Part shown: positions 5,713 through 6,089 of the stretch, piece after piece | Layout of the letters: each line of letters begins with the position of its first letter | Numbering within the stretch: position 1 is the first letter of the stretch | DNA from: Gammaproteobacteria bacterium | GTDB lineage: Bacteria > Pseudomonadota > Gammaproteobacteria > HK1 | Direction of reading: 5' to 3' | NCBI GenBank assembly: GCA_020444775.1 | Contig: JAGRHX010000283.1 | Span: forward strand, 1-6,089 | Length of the DNA stretch: 6,089 bases | Program-made: the position numbers and the translations under genes | Notes under the pieces: model-generated | What the model was told of the DNA's origin: nothing | Seen by the model: only the letters and a program-made list of their open reading frames with translations | Database searches by the model: none

Positions 5713-6089
5713 GTGAAGCGCGGTAATGCGCGGGGAGGGAAGGACCCTGGGCAAGGCTGCCCGGTCGAGGGAGACGCCGCGAGTCCAACTGAGGCTCGAT
5801 ATCCGGCGGACACGATACTCGAACGGATAGCGTGGTTGTCCGCGAGTGATGCATCGAAGCGTTTCGACACGGTGATGCACCTGTTCAATGAACAATCGTT
5901 GGCGGTCTGCTTTCATGCGCTGGATGTACGGAAGGCGGTGGGAGCGGATGGGGTAACGAAGGCCGAGTATGGCGCTGAGCTTGAAGGCAATCATGACTGA
6001 TTTGGTCGGCCGGATGAAACTCATGAGCTACCGGCCAGCGCCAGTGCGCGAGGTGCGTATCCCTAAGGCGGGCAGCCCGGGAGCGACCC
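5713..6089 (+). pseudogene. Group II intron reverse transcriptase/maturase, frameshifted and 3' incomplete
   Basis: The intron-encoded protein copies intron RNA into DNA during retrohoming and helps splicing. From a GTG at 5713 the frame reads 95 codons, starting VKRGNARGGKDP, and includes the N-terminal RT block MHLFNEQSLAVCFHALD (55-71) and KAVGADGVTKAEY (74-86, with a V-R-K lead-in). It stops at TGA 5998-6000. In the next frame from 5996, 31 more codons carry the expected continuation, TDLVGRMKLMSYRPAPVREV then RIPKAGSPGAT, to the window edge. Dropping the A at 5993 would restore AAT CTG ACT GAT and a continuous protein. The catalytic YADD region lies beyond the window. The element is therefore probably unable to make its own full-length maturase, unless the extra base is an error or recoding occurs. 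The family is clear; the GTG start is the best of several possible. Confidence 0.85.

Larger units (their letters stand above)
5304..6089 (+). mobile_element. Group II intron, 5' part (continues past the right edge)
   Basis: A retroelement made of a self-splicing ribozyme and an internal reverse transcriptase/maturase gene. The 5' end is placed at GTGCG (5304), matching the group II consensus GUGYG. About 409 bases of structured RNA follow, then a reading frame with clear RT N-terminal sequence, the standard layout of a bacterial intron with its ORF in domain IV. Domains V and VI and the 3' boundary lie beyond the window. It sits in the same orientation as the upstream genes and just outside the VanZ-like coding region, so it does not interrupt a visible gene. 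The structural class is not resolved. The exact 5' base is an inference from consensus alone. Confidence 0.85.

Noticed and set aside
5473..6024. Minus-strand 183-residue ORF within the intron
   Set aside because: It is antisense to the ribozyme and RT frame; no family resemblance seen.

Overview
The window comes from a GC-rich bacterial chromosome, most likely a proteobacterium. The evidence is the strong G/C preference at third codon positions, the Gram-negative style signal peptide on a periplasmic binding protein, and the polysaccharide-type genes. The sequence does not fix genus or species; a gammaproteobacterium is a guess.

Left part (1-2575): two divergent genes share a 387-base intergenic region. 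On the minus strand is the N-terminal three quarters of an ABC-transporter binding protein for peptides or similar solutes (SBP_bac_5 family). It runs off the left edge, so it is open-ended. On the plus strand is a zinc-dependent deacylase/carboxypeptidase-like enzyme of the succinylglutamate desuccinylase/aspartoacylase family. The pairing suggests uptake and hydrolysis of an acylated amino acid or peptide, but the substrate cannot be read from sequence. The shared region holds a 12-base perfect palindrome and a 15-base inverted repeat, which are candidate regulatory sites.

Middle (2576-3412): a small NTF2/SnoaL-fold protein with a strong Shine-Dalgarno sequence, followed by a 292-base gap with two short hairpins and an 11-base tandem duplication.

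Right-centre (3413-5291): a polytopic membrane protein of the O-antigen ligase/polymerase type and, 151 bases on, a small VanZ-like membrane protein. Both are typical of cell-surface polysaccharide loci. No glycosyltransferase, exosortase or export gene is visible here, so this is either the edge of such a locus or an isolated pair. The ligase probably starts at a TTG.

Right end (5304-6089): twelve bases after the VanZ-like stop codon a group II intron begins. It has a GTGCG 5' end and about 409 bases of ribozyme sequence with several GNRA-loop hairpins, followed by the start of the intron-encoded reverse transcriptase/maturase. That reading frame is broken by what looks like one extra base near 5993, after which typical RT sequence continues in another frame to the window edge. 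The copy is therefore probably defective, unless the base is a sequencing error. I see no clearly new system. The most informative features are the intron position, its frameshift, and the palindromes between the divergent genes.
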